From: Syngnathus acus
Taxonomy: Eukaryota; Chordata; Actinopteri; Syngnathiformes; Syngnathidae
Reading direction: 5' to 3'
Assembly (NCBI RefSeq): GCF_901709675.1
Contig: NC_051099.1
Span: forward strand, 6,264,001-6,328,000
DNA length: 64,000 nucleotides
The notes beneath the pieces were generated by a model that made no database searches, had not been told where the DNA came from, and was given only the letters and a program-made list of their open reading frames with translations. Below, piece by piece: positions 12,864 to 38,189 of this stretch. The position numbers were made by a program, and so were the translations under genes. Every line of letters starts with the position of its first letter. Positions within the stretch are counted from its first letter, which is position 1.

Positions 12864-14634
12864 AACGACAAATTACGTATATTGAGTTGCACAGCTGTCG
12901 GTACACCCACGATTCTTGTGGAGCATTGACGAATGCAATCTGTTCATTAGAATTAGCCTGAGCCTAGATGAGAAGAATGCAGACATATGCAAAAAAAAAA
13001 AAAAAGATTTAAATTGAGATTGACAAGGTCACATTTTTCACTTTGTTTGCTGATCAGCATGTACGTAAAAAACAAAATGTCATGCGTAAAAAGTGACCAT
13101 TTCAGTCCATGTATGGACTGATTCTGCAGTTTACAGGTGTGGCACAGCCCCGTGCGTCACAGCTCAGCCTTGTTTGCGCCTGCTCTGACTCAGCCCGCCT
13201 TTCAACGCATTAATGCACTCTGCCAAAGCCGAACATTCAGACAGACAGATGTAACAGTCCTTGTTCAGCTGAAACTTTAGAGGCCTTGCCTTAGACGCAT
13301 GCATAACAAGGTTGCTGGGAAATAGGAATCAAATTTATACGTACATTTCCTTACGATGTGAACGTTTTAAAAGCAGGGCACTTGTGTCATCACTGAGGCT
13401 TCGTCACGCTGCTGGATTGCTTGTAAAATAATTCTTTGCGAAAATGCAAACACCTTTCAATCTAAAATAGAAAAATAATTTGTTGCCCAGTTGGTTGTGA
13501 TCCAATAAATATATTAGCAATTGGCACACACAAAAATTAAAAGGAAGTCCGGCAAGAATAATAAAAATGGCATCAATAGAGAACAAAAACCATTGTAATA
13601 TGTTTTTCACTTTAATTAGAAAAAATTTGAACAATGTGTATAAAAAAAAAAAATTCACAAAGTTTAGTTCTTCCACCCACGGTAGAATGATACACATCGA
13701 CTGTTTTGATGCTTAAGAGATCAGATGTTAAAGATAATCATTTTGTTCACACGGATTAATGCTTCTGCTTACAGTACCCAATTATGTTCTCCGTAAAAGG
13801 AAAAAAAAAAAACTTGTTCAGAGTTGTCTGATTTGATTTCCCACCGCATGATGGCACAACGTAAACAGTGGACACATTGCAAATCCAGTTAGACAAATAA
13901 GAACTAATTATTAGCTACATACCCAAAAGATGAGAAATAGGGTGCTCAAGCAATTCGTACACAATTTTCAACCTATTACCTTTCTCTATTATCATCATTG
14001 CTAAGCTGCCACATGGAGAAGATAAACTGTGCAAAATATGTCATGTTCCTCAATGCATGACACAGCAACCAAAGTCAAATAGAATCAAAAACTATCACCG
14101 TGAAAGATGGTTGGGATACAAAGTCAGCCTTCATAACGGCATCTATCTAGGAACAATAAGATGCATATTAAAAACAAACTTAAAAAAAAAAAAACACAAT
14201 GTCATTAAAGGGAAGGAAGGGAAGACGTCTTATGTACAGTTTGCGGAAATCGTGAGGCAGCTGGATGACTGAATCATTCTCTCTGGTTTCATGAAAGGTC
14301 AAGAAAAACAACCAGCTAGTTAAAAGGTTATCCAGACGGCAGGAGGGACTGGGAAGAAACGAGCACCATGTTTTCACATCCCTGCTTCCTTCTTTTCTTT
14401 GGTGGCCAGTGACGAGACAAGCAGCAGGGAGGACGAGTGTTGAAGGCGTGATGAGGAGGAGATGAAGAGGAGTGGTAAGGCCGAGGTGATGAGTCGCAGG
14501 TAAGGAGAAGGGCCAAGATGACCAGCAGCGATTGGCCGGGGTGACAAAAACCCCATGGCGACATATTGGTAGCACCATCGTAAAAAGTGAGAAACCCCCC
14601 CCAAACACCGTCGGTTATTTATACATACTATATA
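12864..14634. other. Spacer between convergent tent5d and brwd3
   Basis: No coding exon on either strand. Several poly(A) runs of 12-15 bases. Open frames at 14180-14660 have no family resemblance and lie just past the brwd3 poly(A) signal. Confidence 0.4.
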
Positions 14635-14709
14635 TTTATTATTTACACACCTGTACAAAAGAGAAAGAAAAAAAAATCCCTGCAGTGTAGTTGCTAGTGT
14701 TCTTGAGGT
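14635..14709 (-). terminator. brwd3: brwd3 short 3'UTR with poly(A) signal
   Basis: AATAAA on the minus strand at 14635-14640, about 70 bases past the stop codon. Longer 3'UTRs ending further left cannot be excluded. Confidence 0.4.
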
Positions 14710-25851
<11,142 letters not shown>

Positions 25852-26060
25852 GGCTCGAAGGGGGCAGGCGGCATTAAAATTAACTGATGTTTTGGATCGC
25901 TAATTAGCCGCCGGGCTAGCTAGTAGCTTGTAGTGTGTAGCTAAAGAGGCTAACGGTAGTGAGTGGCCTCTTTCAAGTTGCTCCCTGAGCCAGCACCCGG
26001 GCCTTTGTGCTGGCGCTCTCTAGTGACGGCCAAGCGACATTGCACATTTGAAGATCATGA
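25852..26060 (-). promoter_or_regulatory. brwd3: brwd3 5'UTR and promoter region
   Basis: GC-richer sequence immediately upstream of the brwd3 ATG, with a clean Kozak context (CGAGCCATGGC). No TATA box. The start site is inferred only. Confidence 0.4.
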
Positions 26061-27780
26061 CGACCAGGGACATTATCAAAGATATTGAAATATTATATAA
26101 TTTAGCCTTTGTTTTATAAATATATTAAGGCAGGGGAAGCACCTTGAACGAAAATACGAGGTTTGCATGTTGACATTTTACTTGGGCCAAACCAATAATT
26201 GTTTTTGAGGCTAATATTTGGCAGAAAGAAATATGACCGATTAATCAGCTGATAATGATGAACCGATTAATGGTTAAAGATTACATAAATAAATTTAAAT
26301 ATTGCCTCAGCACTCTTATTGCTTTAAGCGAGCCTTACTGAGGTCACATCCATTATGGTGTGTTATAGCTGTCAGGCGAATTGACCGTTTAGGGTTGTGG
26401 TTATGTGAACATAACACCCTCTCTCTTCAGTGGACATAAAAAGGAAACTGTCTTGAATAGCACAGTGTGCTGCTGGTAATTGTGCTGGAGAGTGTATGTA
26501 CTCACCAGCCACATCATTAGAAAACTCCAAACCTCCCTCCACACTCACCGGTGCAGCCAGAACTGCTCTGACATGTCAAAGCACGTACGCCTGAAGACCT
26601 CTCTAAGTGTCAGTTGGTATCTGGCACAGAGACGCGAGCGAAGACCTTCTGTGGATCAGCTCTGTTTTCCTAGAATGTTCCTCCGATTCCAGATTGGATT
26701 TCAGTGAGAGGCAAAGTCCACACCTTGTTATGATCCTCAAAGCATTCCAGAGTTATTTTTTACAATGTGCCACTTGTTCATACACATGAGCTGTAGGCTG
26801 TGTATGTCAATTCAGTGAAGTGCAGTTTCATAGAACAGCAGACTGATTCTACTCATATGTCCTTGAGTGCATAGTGGTGGAAAAAGTGTCACCACTAAAG
26901 TAAACAACATACGTGCTGATGGTTATCAGTGAAAGATATCTTAATTTATCCTGCTATCGCTGTTATATGGTCAATTGTAGGCACTACTGGTGAGTGTCCC
27001 TTGTGCAGGAAACAACACTCTAATAAACTTCAATGCACTGTGTGATGTGTTTTTTCCATTAATCTGTTAGTGTAGCTTATATGTGAACAAATGGACTCTG
27101 CATGCCCATTAAAAAGACTGAGTGCTTCTGTAGGTGCACACTGGCACCAGAATATTTCTATTTCATTAGATATAGGTGTTTTTATGCATGAGCACAATTT
27201 TCTTGGAGATACTGTAATGTGGCATTATATCAATGTCACTAGTAATTGGAAATATTACGGACATGGAAACTTAATTAAGCCCATTTTGTTTTGTGATTGT
27301 GTTTTAGTTTATTCATAATTCAAATGTACCCGAATACAATTTATGAATGAAATAGTTAATTGATTCACTTCTGTATAGGTGTAGAAAACATTCATATTTT
27401 GTTGTTATTGTATTTTTATTTTCATTTGGAAAAGGAACCAATAAAAATGCCTGATAAATAATGTATTAGTGTTTTTTTTTTTAATGATACCACATTTTTT
27501 ATTATATGTATTGGTATTATTACAATGGTTGCACCTGCTCGCACACAATTTTGGAAAAAGAAACCAATAAAAGTGCTTGTTAAATTTCCATTTATTTTTT
27601 TCAACTATATTTTTACTTAATTTAAATGTCGATTATATTATGGTGTTTCTTGAGCTTTCTTTTTTAAGTGACTTGGTACGTTTTGCACAACAATTGCGGT
27701 ATAGAAAATATGTGAACAAAATAACAAATGGAAACCGCACACTCTTACGCGCGCACACGCACACAAATGCCCGCACATGC
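26061..27780. other. Spacer between divergent brwd3 and npas2
   Basis: AT-rich, no coding exon recognised. It must contain part of the regulatory sequence for one or both divergent genes, but I see no site that I can name with confidence. A short (CA)n/(CG)n-rich stretch lies at 27740-27786. Confidence 0.4.
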
Positions 27781-28154
27781 GCGCGCGTATCAACTTTATT
27801 TAGTCCAGTGGGCGGGTCCAAGCTGTGGCCGCACACTGGCTGCAGCAAGGCAGTAAGGTTCATCCAGCCTTCATACGAGCGTTGCCTTCGCAGCACGCCT
27901 AGTGAGTCATATGAAAACGTTCGATACCGGGAGCTGCGGGGACCGGTTTTAACGGATCGGATCTTAAGAGATCGAAATCTAAGAAGAACGCTCACGAGAC
28001 AGTGGCAGTTACGGCTCTGTGCAACTTTCTTTTTTTCCACCCTCAGATTTTTTTTTCTTTTTGGAATGTAGAGCATCTGTTTTGTGTCGTCGCTGAAACA
28101 GCTTCTGCGTTTGTTTCCGTCTGGCTCATTCTGACCTGCATTTCACACAGTCAG
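27781..28154 (+). promoter_or_regulatory. npas2: Probable npas2 promoter and first non-coding exon
   Basis: A GC box (GGGCGGG at about 27812) and a CpG-containing stretch lead to a strong donor CAGTCAG|GTAAGG (exon end 28154). The open frame across it (27577-28071) has no family resemblance. Assignment to npas2 rests on strand and position only: no other plus-strand gene begins before the coding exons at 44.4 kb. Confidence 0.45.
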
Positions 28155-31100
28155 GTAAGGATGTTCATTCAACTTTTATCATTTTTACTACTTTTTTTTT
28201 TTTAAAAAGTTTATACTTGTCTAGTTTGTACCTACTCTGATTTGTGCATTTTTTGTGTGCAAAAAAATTTGTTTCCTCACCAATGGGATGGCTGCAACTC
28301 ATTCTCTCTCATTTTGTATTGTGATATTGACTGAATGTGCAAGGCACTTGACATATTTTCCCGGAATCAGCAGCTAAATTGACACCAGGAAGTAATAAAC
28401 CTGTTTGGTTTAAAGAATTACTTATTCAAATTAAATAGAAAAAGGACAAAATAAATAAATGAAAACACAATGGAATGATTTTAACCCAACTCAGATCAAA
28501 ATGTAGAGCAGGGGTGTGTAAGTAACCTACGCCCACGGACAAAAAGAAAGAAAAAGGGAGGGGGGGGGCAGAATTTACAAAAGGCTAATAATATTAACCC
28601 ACAAATATTCAAACATTTTGTTGAGTCAATGTAGCATATTTTTTCATACATCAAATATGACCCCTGCATGGACACCCATATAATTCAAGCAGATACATCT
28701 TGAGGGACACAAATAGCTGGGGTGCTGCTGCCTGTTTCTCATAACTAAGCCAAGGCACATACTTTCCATTTAAAAAAAACTCACAGTCACCAAACAAATA
28801 TGTAAAAAAAAAAAAAAAAAAAAAAAGGATATAGCAGTGATTGGCTTGTATAAATTGACTTCCAAATATGAGCATGCAGTGTGAAACCTGAGACCGTTTA
28901 GTTAAATACAAAGCACAGGTCAATTGTAACTTCTGCCACCAAGTGGAAGCGCATTTAATTGTTCTGCCTGTCACTAAACGTCGGTACAGATATCTTAAGC
29001 GATTTTGCCAGTTGGATGTGTTATTCGGCAGCCGCTAAATGCGATGAAGAGGATGTGTGCTGACAGCTGAGCGGGCCAAGCTGGGTCTCTCCACAGCTGA
29101 CTCAAGTGGGCTACTCGCTGCGCCATATGCTCCATTTACATCACTCTGCTAAACATTTGGGCCAACCTCATGACTCTCTGACGCCGCTATCACCTTCTGC
29201 CGCTTATCTGCACTTCTTGTCACTCCATACAAGTTGAACTAGATAACTGCGGTATGTTTGCAGTAAAGCAAAACCTGCTCGTAAGTGACACGGTCTTCTA
29301 ATGTAAATGTTGAATGGCGACTTAATACAGCCGATGGAGCGGGGTTAATACCGATCACGGTGCTGCTGGTAGTTATGTAATGCCAAATAATTGGATTGAA
29401 AATGATCATTTATTGACTACCAATTACTGCTGCGATATGATTTTTGCTCATGCCACACAATTTTATTAAGTTGTTACAGTAAGCACTTAAAACACTGCAA
29501 GTCAACGTTTTTAGTGAGTTAACAACTGATAAATAAACACTTTCTTATTTTAGGACTGCAAGTTAGCATGATAATGCACTACTACTGGGTCCTAAATAAG
29601 ATTTATTGTGTGAAGTGACTAATGGGATAGAGAGAGAAGCCAACCTAGTAAAAAAAACCATATTGAGATGTTATAATAATGGGTAGCTAAAGTTGAACTT
29701 GATTTATTTCAATTCTTTTCTACTATTTTCCCCTTCAAGAAGTGCACATGCTTTTGTTATTAGTCTTACTAACGCGTAACTCAGGAAGCGAGAAAAGTCA
29801 TTTAATTATGCTCATTTTCACGATATTCACCCCGTGTCCGAGTTTCCAAATCTCTTGGCAGAAAAAAAAAAAAAAAGAACGCTGCGGTGAGGGTTAGTTA
29901 ACGGATGGCACTGAGCCTCCTCTCTGATGTTACAGAGCATGTTGTGGAGGGAAAGTAGGTTACTGGGCCATGTCCTGCAAGCTTAAACTGAAGGCCAGTC
30001 TGAATTTTGTAGAGCTGCTTAGTGTGACTGGGCATGCACAAATGGCTGAGGTCTGCGTAGCAGCAAAAGAGCTCGTTCGGGCCCGCTGTCTCTTTAAGGA
30101 AACGGAGCCTGGGCGCTCCACATAAGGATGAATGTTCAAGCCATGTTGATTCATCTCTAACACATGTGGAATAGACACCAAACTGCTTGACTAATGGCAC
30201 AGGATGCATGCTCCCGGCCGGGAATGTGCTCACCTTAAACATAACTAATGACATCTATCCTTTAATTCCATGAATGTATTTGGGGCCCTGCAGTGCAAAC
30301 CTGTTGAAGTCAAGGAAACGGATTCAGTAATGCATCTGAGTAAATGAGAAGACTCCGTGATGTATGTTGAGGATCATAGGTTGACCCAAGTAAGGGGAAT
30401 CTCTTAGCAGATGATCCATCAAGCCATTGTTACCCTGCTTATCCTGTTCAGGGAGCCCATCCCAGCTGACACTATGAACTGCTCGCTAGTCGATCTTCAT
30501 ATGGAAACACCACTTCCTAACTTTGCTGGGGGTTAAATTTAAAAGTTACAATGTAGGAGTTGTGTGACATGAAATCCTATCAGTGATTCAATATTCAGAT
30601 GCTATATCGTAAACAGTTAACTACACATAAGCCCAGAGACTTACAGTTTGTCAGGTCTCTAGTTACTCTATTGCTTTGACACCATACTGAAACTGGATAT
30701 AGAGAAGCACCTTTCCAAGGTTGTCGAACTATGTAAACAGTCTTTGTTGCGTTCTTGCTGGGGAAAACCATTGTTAACCTGACCGGAAAAGGCTTGTTAA
30801 AAACTGTTTGGATAGAAGCAGATGCTTTGAATCTAGGAAGTATTTTTGTTGTCATACATGTTGTGGGTTAATGAACTCAACAAATAGAAGAGTAAAATAC
30901 AATGCACCTTGCTGAATTTAAACAGTAATCTCCGTTCTATCAACAAAAGCGCTCTTTGCTTTGCATTCTTATTTTTCATTATCACTCTAAAAGAAACATA
31001 AATGTCTCCTGAGTTTGACAGACCGCAGAGAGGGGCTAGCCACCAGTTAGCTCGTAAGCTAACAGGCAGGGCTCCTTTCGACAGGCAGATGGGCGGTGGG

Positions 31101-31455
31101 CTCGTTCACGACCTCGTATGCGACATCACCTCCTCAATTAGGAATATTAAATAACGACACCTGTTGCGTAAATTGTAGCATTCATGGAAGATTAATTTTC
31201 AGGGTGCAGACATTGCAAGCTAGCTAAGGCACGCTGTTGTGCTGGATGGGCTTAGTAATAATGACTAAGTGCTGATGTGGACAAAGGCTCTCAAGGCCCT
31301 TCTTACATTATCGAGTGGGGACTCATGATGGACGCACAATTGCTTCACTGAACGCCTTTTGTGGGGGCATACAACAAGAAAAGAAATCAGGAAAAATGAA
31401 AACAATGCAAAATTTCAGTACATGCGTTTGAATCTTTGCACATTTTCAGCAATCA

Positions 31456-31821
31456 TCTTCAAACATCCATCCATCCATTTTCTGTACCGCTTAGTCCCCA
31501 CGGGGGTCGCGGGTGTGCTGGAGCCTATCCCAGCGTCATTGGGCAGTAGGCGGGGGACACCCTGAACCGGTTGCCAGCCAATCGCAGGGCACACAGAGAC
31601 AAACAACCATTCGCACTCGCACCTAGGGACAATTTGGAGCGCTCAATCAGCCTACCAAGCATGTTTTTGGGATCTGGGAGGAAACCGGAGTGCCCGGAGA
31701 AAACCCACGCGGGCCCGGGGAGAACATGCAAACTCCACACAGGTGGAATCGAACCCGCACCCTCCTAACTGTGAGGCGGACGTGCTACCCAGTGCGCCAC
31801 CGAGCCGCCTTCTTCAAACAT
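31456..31821 (-). mobile_element. tRNA-derived SINE, copy 2, with target-site duplication
   Basis: Element at 31467-31810, flanked by the 11-bp direct repeat TCTTCAAACAT (31456-31466 and 31811-31821). Same family and same orientation as the copy at 5472-5821, with the intact B box GGTTCGATTCC and the GGAT tail. It keeps the GCTGGAGCCTATCCCAG segment missing from copy 1 but lacks ~15 bp after ACTCCACACA. The two copies differ by only a few other bases, which suggests recent activity. Confidence 0.85.
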
Positions 31822-34800
31822 GTACTCTATAATGTATTTAGCAACTAATCTCTGAATTCCTTTTATAGTGTATTTAAAATTTTAATTTTCACAGGTCTCA
31901 TCAGTTTGTGGCGAAATACGTATCTAAGCCTCACAGGTTAAACTGTTGGGGATAATTTGTAGTGAATGAATAAAGTTCTTCTTCAGGAGTCCAAATATTT
32001 GGAACTGGTTGAACAGCACACTAGTGTCTTTTAAACAAGAAACTGTCAAAGTACACTATCTTGTGTGCACGATTGGTCGTTTTGGTAACGTGAGGTTTGT
32101 GGGCTGGTTGGTGAGCATCTGATAATTCTGGATTCTCTGTGTGGACATTAGACAAATGCCAGTGAATGAGTCATCCTCACTTTTGGCCATCATTCATGGA
32201 CACGCACATTTTGCTCCACATCTTACCAGACCATTGTCTCTCAATATTCAAGTCAGTTTCATTCAGCAAGTGGAACTATGTTGCACATGACTTTCTGGAC
32301 TATGACTGGTATTCGTGTCATCCTCTTTGACCTTATGACTATGACAGACTAAATGTTCAGCTTTGGTTATATAACTTCCACTACAGACGTCATTGCCCTT
32401 GCTGCTGTCGCCAATCTCTTGCTCTGAAGCACACCGTCATTGTCCTCGGTAGCTCCGGGCCCTCATTCACCGAGGCATGAAAAAGCAGATTTTTTTTTAT
32501 TTGCAGCATGAAGACAGTTGATTTACTTTGAGATAAGCATCTAGGTGTTAAGTGTGGACGACAAGTTTGTTGGTCTCCCTCAGTGTGATAGCTGATTCGC
32601 ACAACTTTTTAGCTTTCATTCACAACTGCAATAGAGAAATGGGTGGAGCACTAAACTTTGTATTCCAAAGGCCAAAGACATGGTTTTACAATCAGTATTG
32701 GCCACTTGACTGTGTATGACCTATTTATGACTCATGCCTTTTGCTTAGGGTGTTGGCTACATGTGCCATGACAGCATGGCTCGTTGTCGTGGAGTTAAAC
32801 AAACCACTGCAGGAGACCACAAATAAGAGTTCAGTCTGATGCTGAGTGATTGTCACTTGGTTTGATTTACATATGGAAAGTCACCTTTGAACTGTAGTTT
32901 CATTGTATTATTCTTACTGATAACTGTTGTTGATACATTTGTGATTAACCCAAACAGCAGCACCTATGGGAGCATTAATTAGGAGTTCAAGTATGCTTCT
33001 GACGCATATTGGGATTCACAACTTGTGGTTGTTTATGTTTGGGAAGCTATATACGTACATTCAAATTATTTCCAACAAGTCCCCAATTATTCTTGCTATT
33101 CTTTGCATTTCTCCATGGTTGTCTTTTTTTCATTTTCACTCGACACACTGTATATGGTAATAGGTCTTTTTTTAGGTAGTTGGTGTAGAAAGTCTGAGAG
33201 CCACTGGCCTAATCTATAATTTGCCATTTGGACAGTTTTGTGGGGTGCGGCTGGACGTGCCAAAATTTCCACTGGCTTATGGATTAGTTATGACAGCAAG
33301 ACTTTTTATTTCAAGAATTACAAATGAGTTTTTTTCTTGGAATGATTCATAACCTGCCGATGGAAGAATTTTTTATTCACGTCAGACAGTTGTCAGTCAG
33401 TGTGTACTGTACTTTTCCGAGTATGTAACCTACTTAGGTGCCTGGTGTCTTTCCTCTATAAAGCCACTGAATATGTAATAATGCACATTTCTTTTTGGTT
33501 CCAGAAATTATGAATAGACGTCTTTGACTATGCTAGACATACTTCTACTGAATATGCTTCAGATGGTCTGCAAACAAGGATATATTTGTCATTAATCCAA
33601 AATATTTTCCAGACAATTTAAGTTAAATTGGGTCATTTTCGCGGCACACAAGGGAATCACTGTTCTATGTTACCAGTGTTTCGATAACAGAGTTTCTACA
33701 AATGTTTCTCTAAATCCAAAGCCATCACTGGATTTGTTTGGAAAACCAGTTTGCTGTGATACAGCAGCATGAAAGGACCAGTTGTGTATCAGAGCTGGAA
33801 GTGATTTAAGAGTGTTGCTCAAGGACACTATACACTCTTAAATTATGACCATGAAGCGAACGTTTTTGTGTGCACTCCATTGTGGCCTTCAAAAAGATAT
33901 ATCACTGTACGCTTACTTGAATGCATCTGTCCGTACTAAGATTGTGGAAAGTAGTAAGTCTGATTATCTTTCCTTCTTTCCAGAGTGTAAACGATCCAGA
34001 CGTTTTTTTTTTTTCTTCTTCATTAAAAATGTAGATGTTATTAACCTACTTTCTTGGTCAGGCATATTCTGATTATGTGAACACTAATTTGTCTTAGAGA
34101 GCAGGCAGCTCACTTGAGAATAAATGACGTCCACAGCTGGAGAAAGTTAATTACATAAACATACAAGAGATTTTGTTTTTGTTTTTGTTTGGAAGGAAGT
34201 TGGCGTCGTCAAGCGCTTGTGTTTTGTTAATGAAAGAGAATGCAGTTCAGTACAGAGCCCTTTTTGTCTGCCAGGTACCCCTAAGGAGAATACTTATTTT
34301 TCCTTTCCTACCCACTCTTGGGAGGGAGATGGATTCAATAAAAGGGACTTGTGCTGCTTAGAAATATGGAAGACAGTGTTTCATAACAAGGAAAATGCAA
34401 GAGCAAGAGACAGGAATGAAGACATAAAGTCATTTTTTCCATGGCCTGCTTACAAAAGGCTGTTTGAGTTCACGAGAGAGTGGCTAGCTGTGGTTTCACA
34501 ATTACAAGCCGGTAAATAAACATGACATAGCTTTTTTAGCCATAAAACCTATGTCATGTTTGTTAGCGCGGCGGTTCTGCATCTCATTTGATCATCTTTG
34601 TGTAGACAGTAAGTGAAACCAAAACTTCAGACGTCTTTACAAAGATGAAGCTGTGTTGCCCTTTCCACCCGTGCCCTAGAATCATGACCCACATATTTGC
34701 TCACACACTGCGTGTCTTTTTCCTGACCAGCAGCACACAATAACAGGACTGGAATAATGTGATAATAATGATCCATTGAGAATTGTCCAAAGTTGATACT

Positions 34801-35659
34801 TTAGAGGGAATTTCCAGATAGTTTTATTCGATGAAAGAATATTTTATTCCTGACATCTGCTTTTCTCATCACCACCTATGAATTCATGCTGTGTCTGAGA
34901 AGTGTTTAGTTTTGGTAAAATATCCTAGAAATAATTTTTGTGTTTTCCTTTAAGAGTGAGATTGAATCATGAGTGAAGAGAATTTAATACAAAGCGGATT
35001 TCACATAGTTGACTATCTGGAATGTAAATCTCAACATCTTTCTGACCAGATATTTGAATGATTGAATGAAAAGCAAGCCAGTTTTTTTTTTGTTATCACA
35101 GCAGGTGAAGATGTCAAACGACACATTGACAGTCCAGCCGGTAGACCTCAGCTTGAGAGTGCAAAGGTTCAGCTGCTACCCACGGGAGAATTAGTGTGAA
35201 GGTGCTGTTTTTGTTGAGACAGATGCTGCATACTGAAAAGCTCTGCCAAGGGAAAAGCATGATAATTAAGATCCACACTGGCCACTGACCTTTTCCCGTG
35301 TAACACCTTTTTTGGGGACTGAGGAAGTCACTGATTGATTGTTGGTGGTGTGTGAGAATAGTTTTATGACGATTGCTTTTCGTAAGTGATAGCATGGTGC
35401 TAAGGAGATTTGTTTACTAATGAATGAAATTGGTGTATAAATTGACAAAAATATATATATTTGGTTGATATGTGTTATTGATTTACTGTTTTCACTGTCT
35501 TAATTAAATTAAGTTGACTTGAGAGATTTCTGTAGTCTTGTATGACAATAAACATTATTTGTGTTGGATCAGAATGAAATATTTGCAAACATGTTTTACA
35601 TTGAAAAACAATTATCTATATTTTTGCCTGTGTTCTGACATGGACCAAATAAGGAACTG

Positions 35660-36060
35660 AACCTTAATTTGTCATGGACGAGGCAGGGCAACAAAGTGCA
35701 TCATGAACTTTTATTGAGAAGAGGGAGAGAAAAGTGGAGTGCAGCAGGAGGACGTAGTTGTGGACAAGCATCGGTGGAACCTACAATCAAGCTGGACATG
35801 AGGTGAACTCATGGTCAGAGACGGGCAATAGGTCGGGGCAGGGGGCATTCGGGCGTCAGTCGGGCTGACAAGGAGGGATGAGAGTGCAGGGTTTAAATAG
35901 GAGAGTTGATGAGCCGGGGCAGGCGTGATCATGAGTAAACCGGGAACAGGTATCAGGCAATGAGTGCTGATCACTGCATAACAGGACGGAAGGGACAGGA
36001 GCAGAGAAACCGAACTGTCCAAAGTGCTGATTGGAGCAGACACGAGACATAATTAACTTA
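35660..36060. repeat. Suspected dispersed repeat
   Basis: An abrupt switch from AT-rich intron to G/A-rich sequence, with ACTTTTATTGAGAAGAGGGAG near the left and GGGTTTAAATAGGAGAGTTGATGAG in the middle. This style is common in dispersed teleost repeats. No open frame or terminal repeats seen, and the class is unknown. Confidence 0.3.
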
Positions 36061-38189
36061 AGTTTGTGCATTTTCTGCAACTTAAAAGGTCTTGTTTTTG
36101 AAAATAAAAAAACTGATTCATCAACAAAATAATCGACAGATTAATTGATTATTAATATAATTCTTAGTAGCAGCCCTAGTTCGTAGTCAATTAAAGCAAT
36201 TTGCTGTTTAATTGTGCAAGCCATTTCTCTAATGTGTTAGCATGTGCTTATGTATAGTTATTCATTAACATTAATGACATTATGACATTTAGTATGCACT
36301 TTACATCTACTAAATGATCTTGGACCCCAGTATTAAATCTATGCCACATGAAGAATGTATTAATTTATTTGTGTGGCACACATGGAGCACAGTGGCTTGT
36401 TGGATGTGGTTGCTTCGGTTGGGGCAAGGAGACACCACACACGGTTTCCATGGCAACACAGAGGGAACAGCAGTTCCAGTCTAATTAACGACAGTCTGCG
36501 CTCTAACAGAGGGTCACGATGACATCATCACTACCGGCGACTCATACAATTCGCACGGCCCGATGTCTCAGTGATGATTGAGAAAATTCAGTTTTTCCTC
36601 TAGCTTGACATAAACACCCATCACTCGGAAGGACGGAAGGAACAGGATGTAAAGAAAACAACCGCTTCTATTATGCAGTCAGGTCTTCGTCAGCGCAGGA
36701 AATGTCACCTTATTATCTAATAGCAATAGCATGACCTACATAAAAAAGCAGAACTAATCCCCATGTAGGCGGATGGTGAATAATGCAGGAAAATGTGGGA
36801 GATCTTAATGAATCTTAGATGTCTCACACTTGTTGACTGCTGCCACAGCATCATTTTGCTTCATGGCCGCTGTGTACTATTTGATGACTGTGGCATTATT
36901 CTCTTTGCAGGTGTGTTTTAAACCCTTTATTTAAACCGGGAGTGTTCACACCTAGTCCTTGAGGGCCACGGTTTTCCATAGATGTGCTCTCACAATAGCA
37001 GAAAGTAATCATAATTGTAATGGAGGGCAATGTGAATTCAATGACAGGTTGCTACCATATCTGCAATGAAGACTCAAAATTGCTCCTACAAGTTGGTATA
37101 ATATATTGTATAAGAGTCACCCATACAATTAACTACAATACTAAAATAAATATTTTTTTGTACATTACTGTAATCTATTGAGATGCACCTGTAGCACATC
37201 TCACAAAGAAAGGTGCACAATTGACAATATGCCAGCACATACATAAAGTACAGAGAGACGGCTTTTCATCATTCTCGTCTTCTGCCAGCACAACAATAGC
37301 ATGTGCTAAAAATTGTAAATTGCAGATAATGCAACATCTGCGTCAAAGACTCCTGGATGAAGAATGTGTTTTACATGTATTGGTTCTAAACTATTAGACC
37401 CTTTTTGGAAGATTTACAGAAAAGTGATGGTGTGCATTAAAAACCGCTGCTAGCCAGAAACTGTGCAGTGTTTGTTTGCAGACTATGTGTGGCTAGACTA
37501 GAGCGTGAGGTTGTTCTATTTCTTCTTCTTGTTGTTGTTGTGTGTGAGAGCCCTAATAATACCTCCTTTTTGTTATATAATTTTCCTTGCATTTGGTTAG
37601 AATTCCTATGACTAATTCTAAATGAAGCAAAACTGAAAAAATGTGCCGAGCTTTGTTAATTATTGTAGACACCACACTCTTTAGTTTGGATTTGAAATAC
37701 CGAAGCGCTTGTCATCTCACGTGTCATTAACGCACACCTCTGTTATTTACACTGTGCATCTGAGGTTTTGCAAGTTATTACTGAGCTGAGGTAACAAAAA
37801 ACATTCTGAGGCTGCTCCACCATGAACTCCTGCAATTAGTCAGACATACTGTTGACCCACATTCAGGGGAAAGACAACCAGGAAGTTGTAAAAGTCAGCC
37901 TAGGAACCAAACACAAGTTGAGCTTCTTGTTATGCTCAGGGGGATTTAAGTGTTGTCATCTTGCACGGTCGCCGTTAAAACCCTCTTTGTTGTTAAGATG
38001 AAAATAAAAGGTTTATAAAGTCAGGGTCAGACGGGCTAATCGGCTATCTTGCAGTCAGTCTCCTGTCAGCGTGTGACATGCGGATCAGCTGTGACAACTG
38101 CGCTGACTTACTGTGCTCATTTTATTTTCCCCATTTTGCACGGCCAAAAGTGTTCACTGTACACAAGTGATATTGTGCATCAAAGCACG

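Noticed and set aside
14180-14608. Open frames downstream of brwd3
   Set aside because: They lie past the brwd3 stop and poly(A) signal and show low-complexity Ser/Pro/His sequence with no domain.
27577-28071. Open frame of 164 codons on the plus strand and 147 on the minus strand
   Set aside because: No family resemblance, crosses a CA/CG-repeat, and overlaps a GC-rich probable promoter/5'UTR exon.
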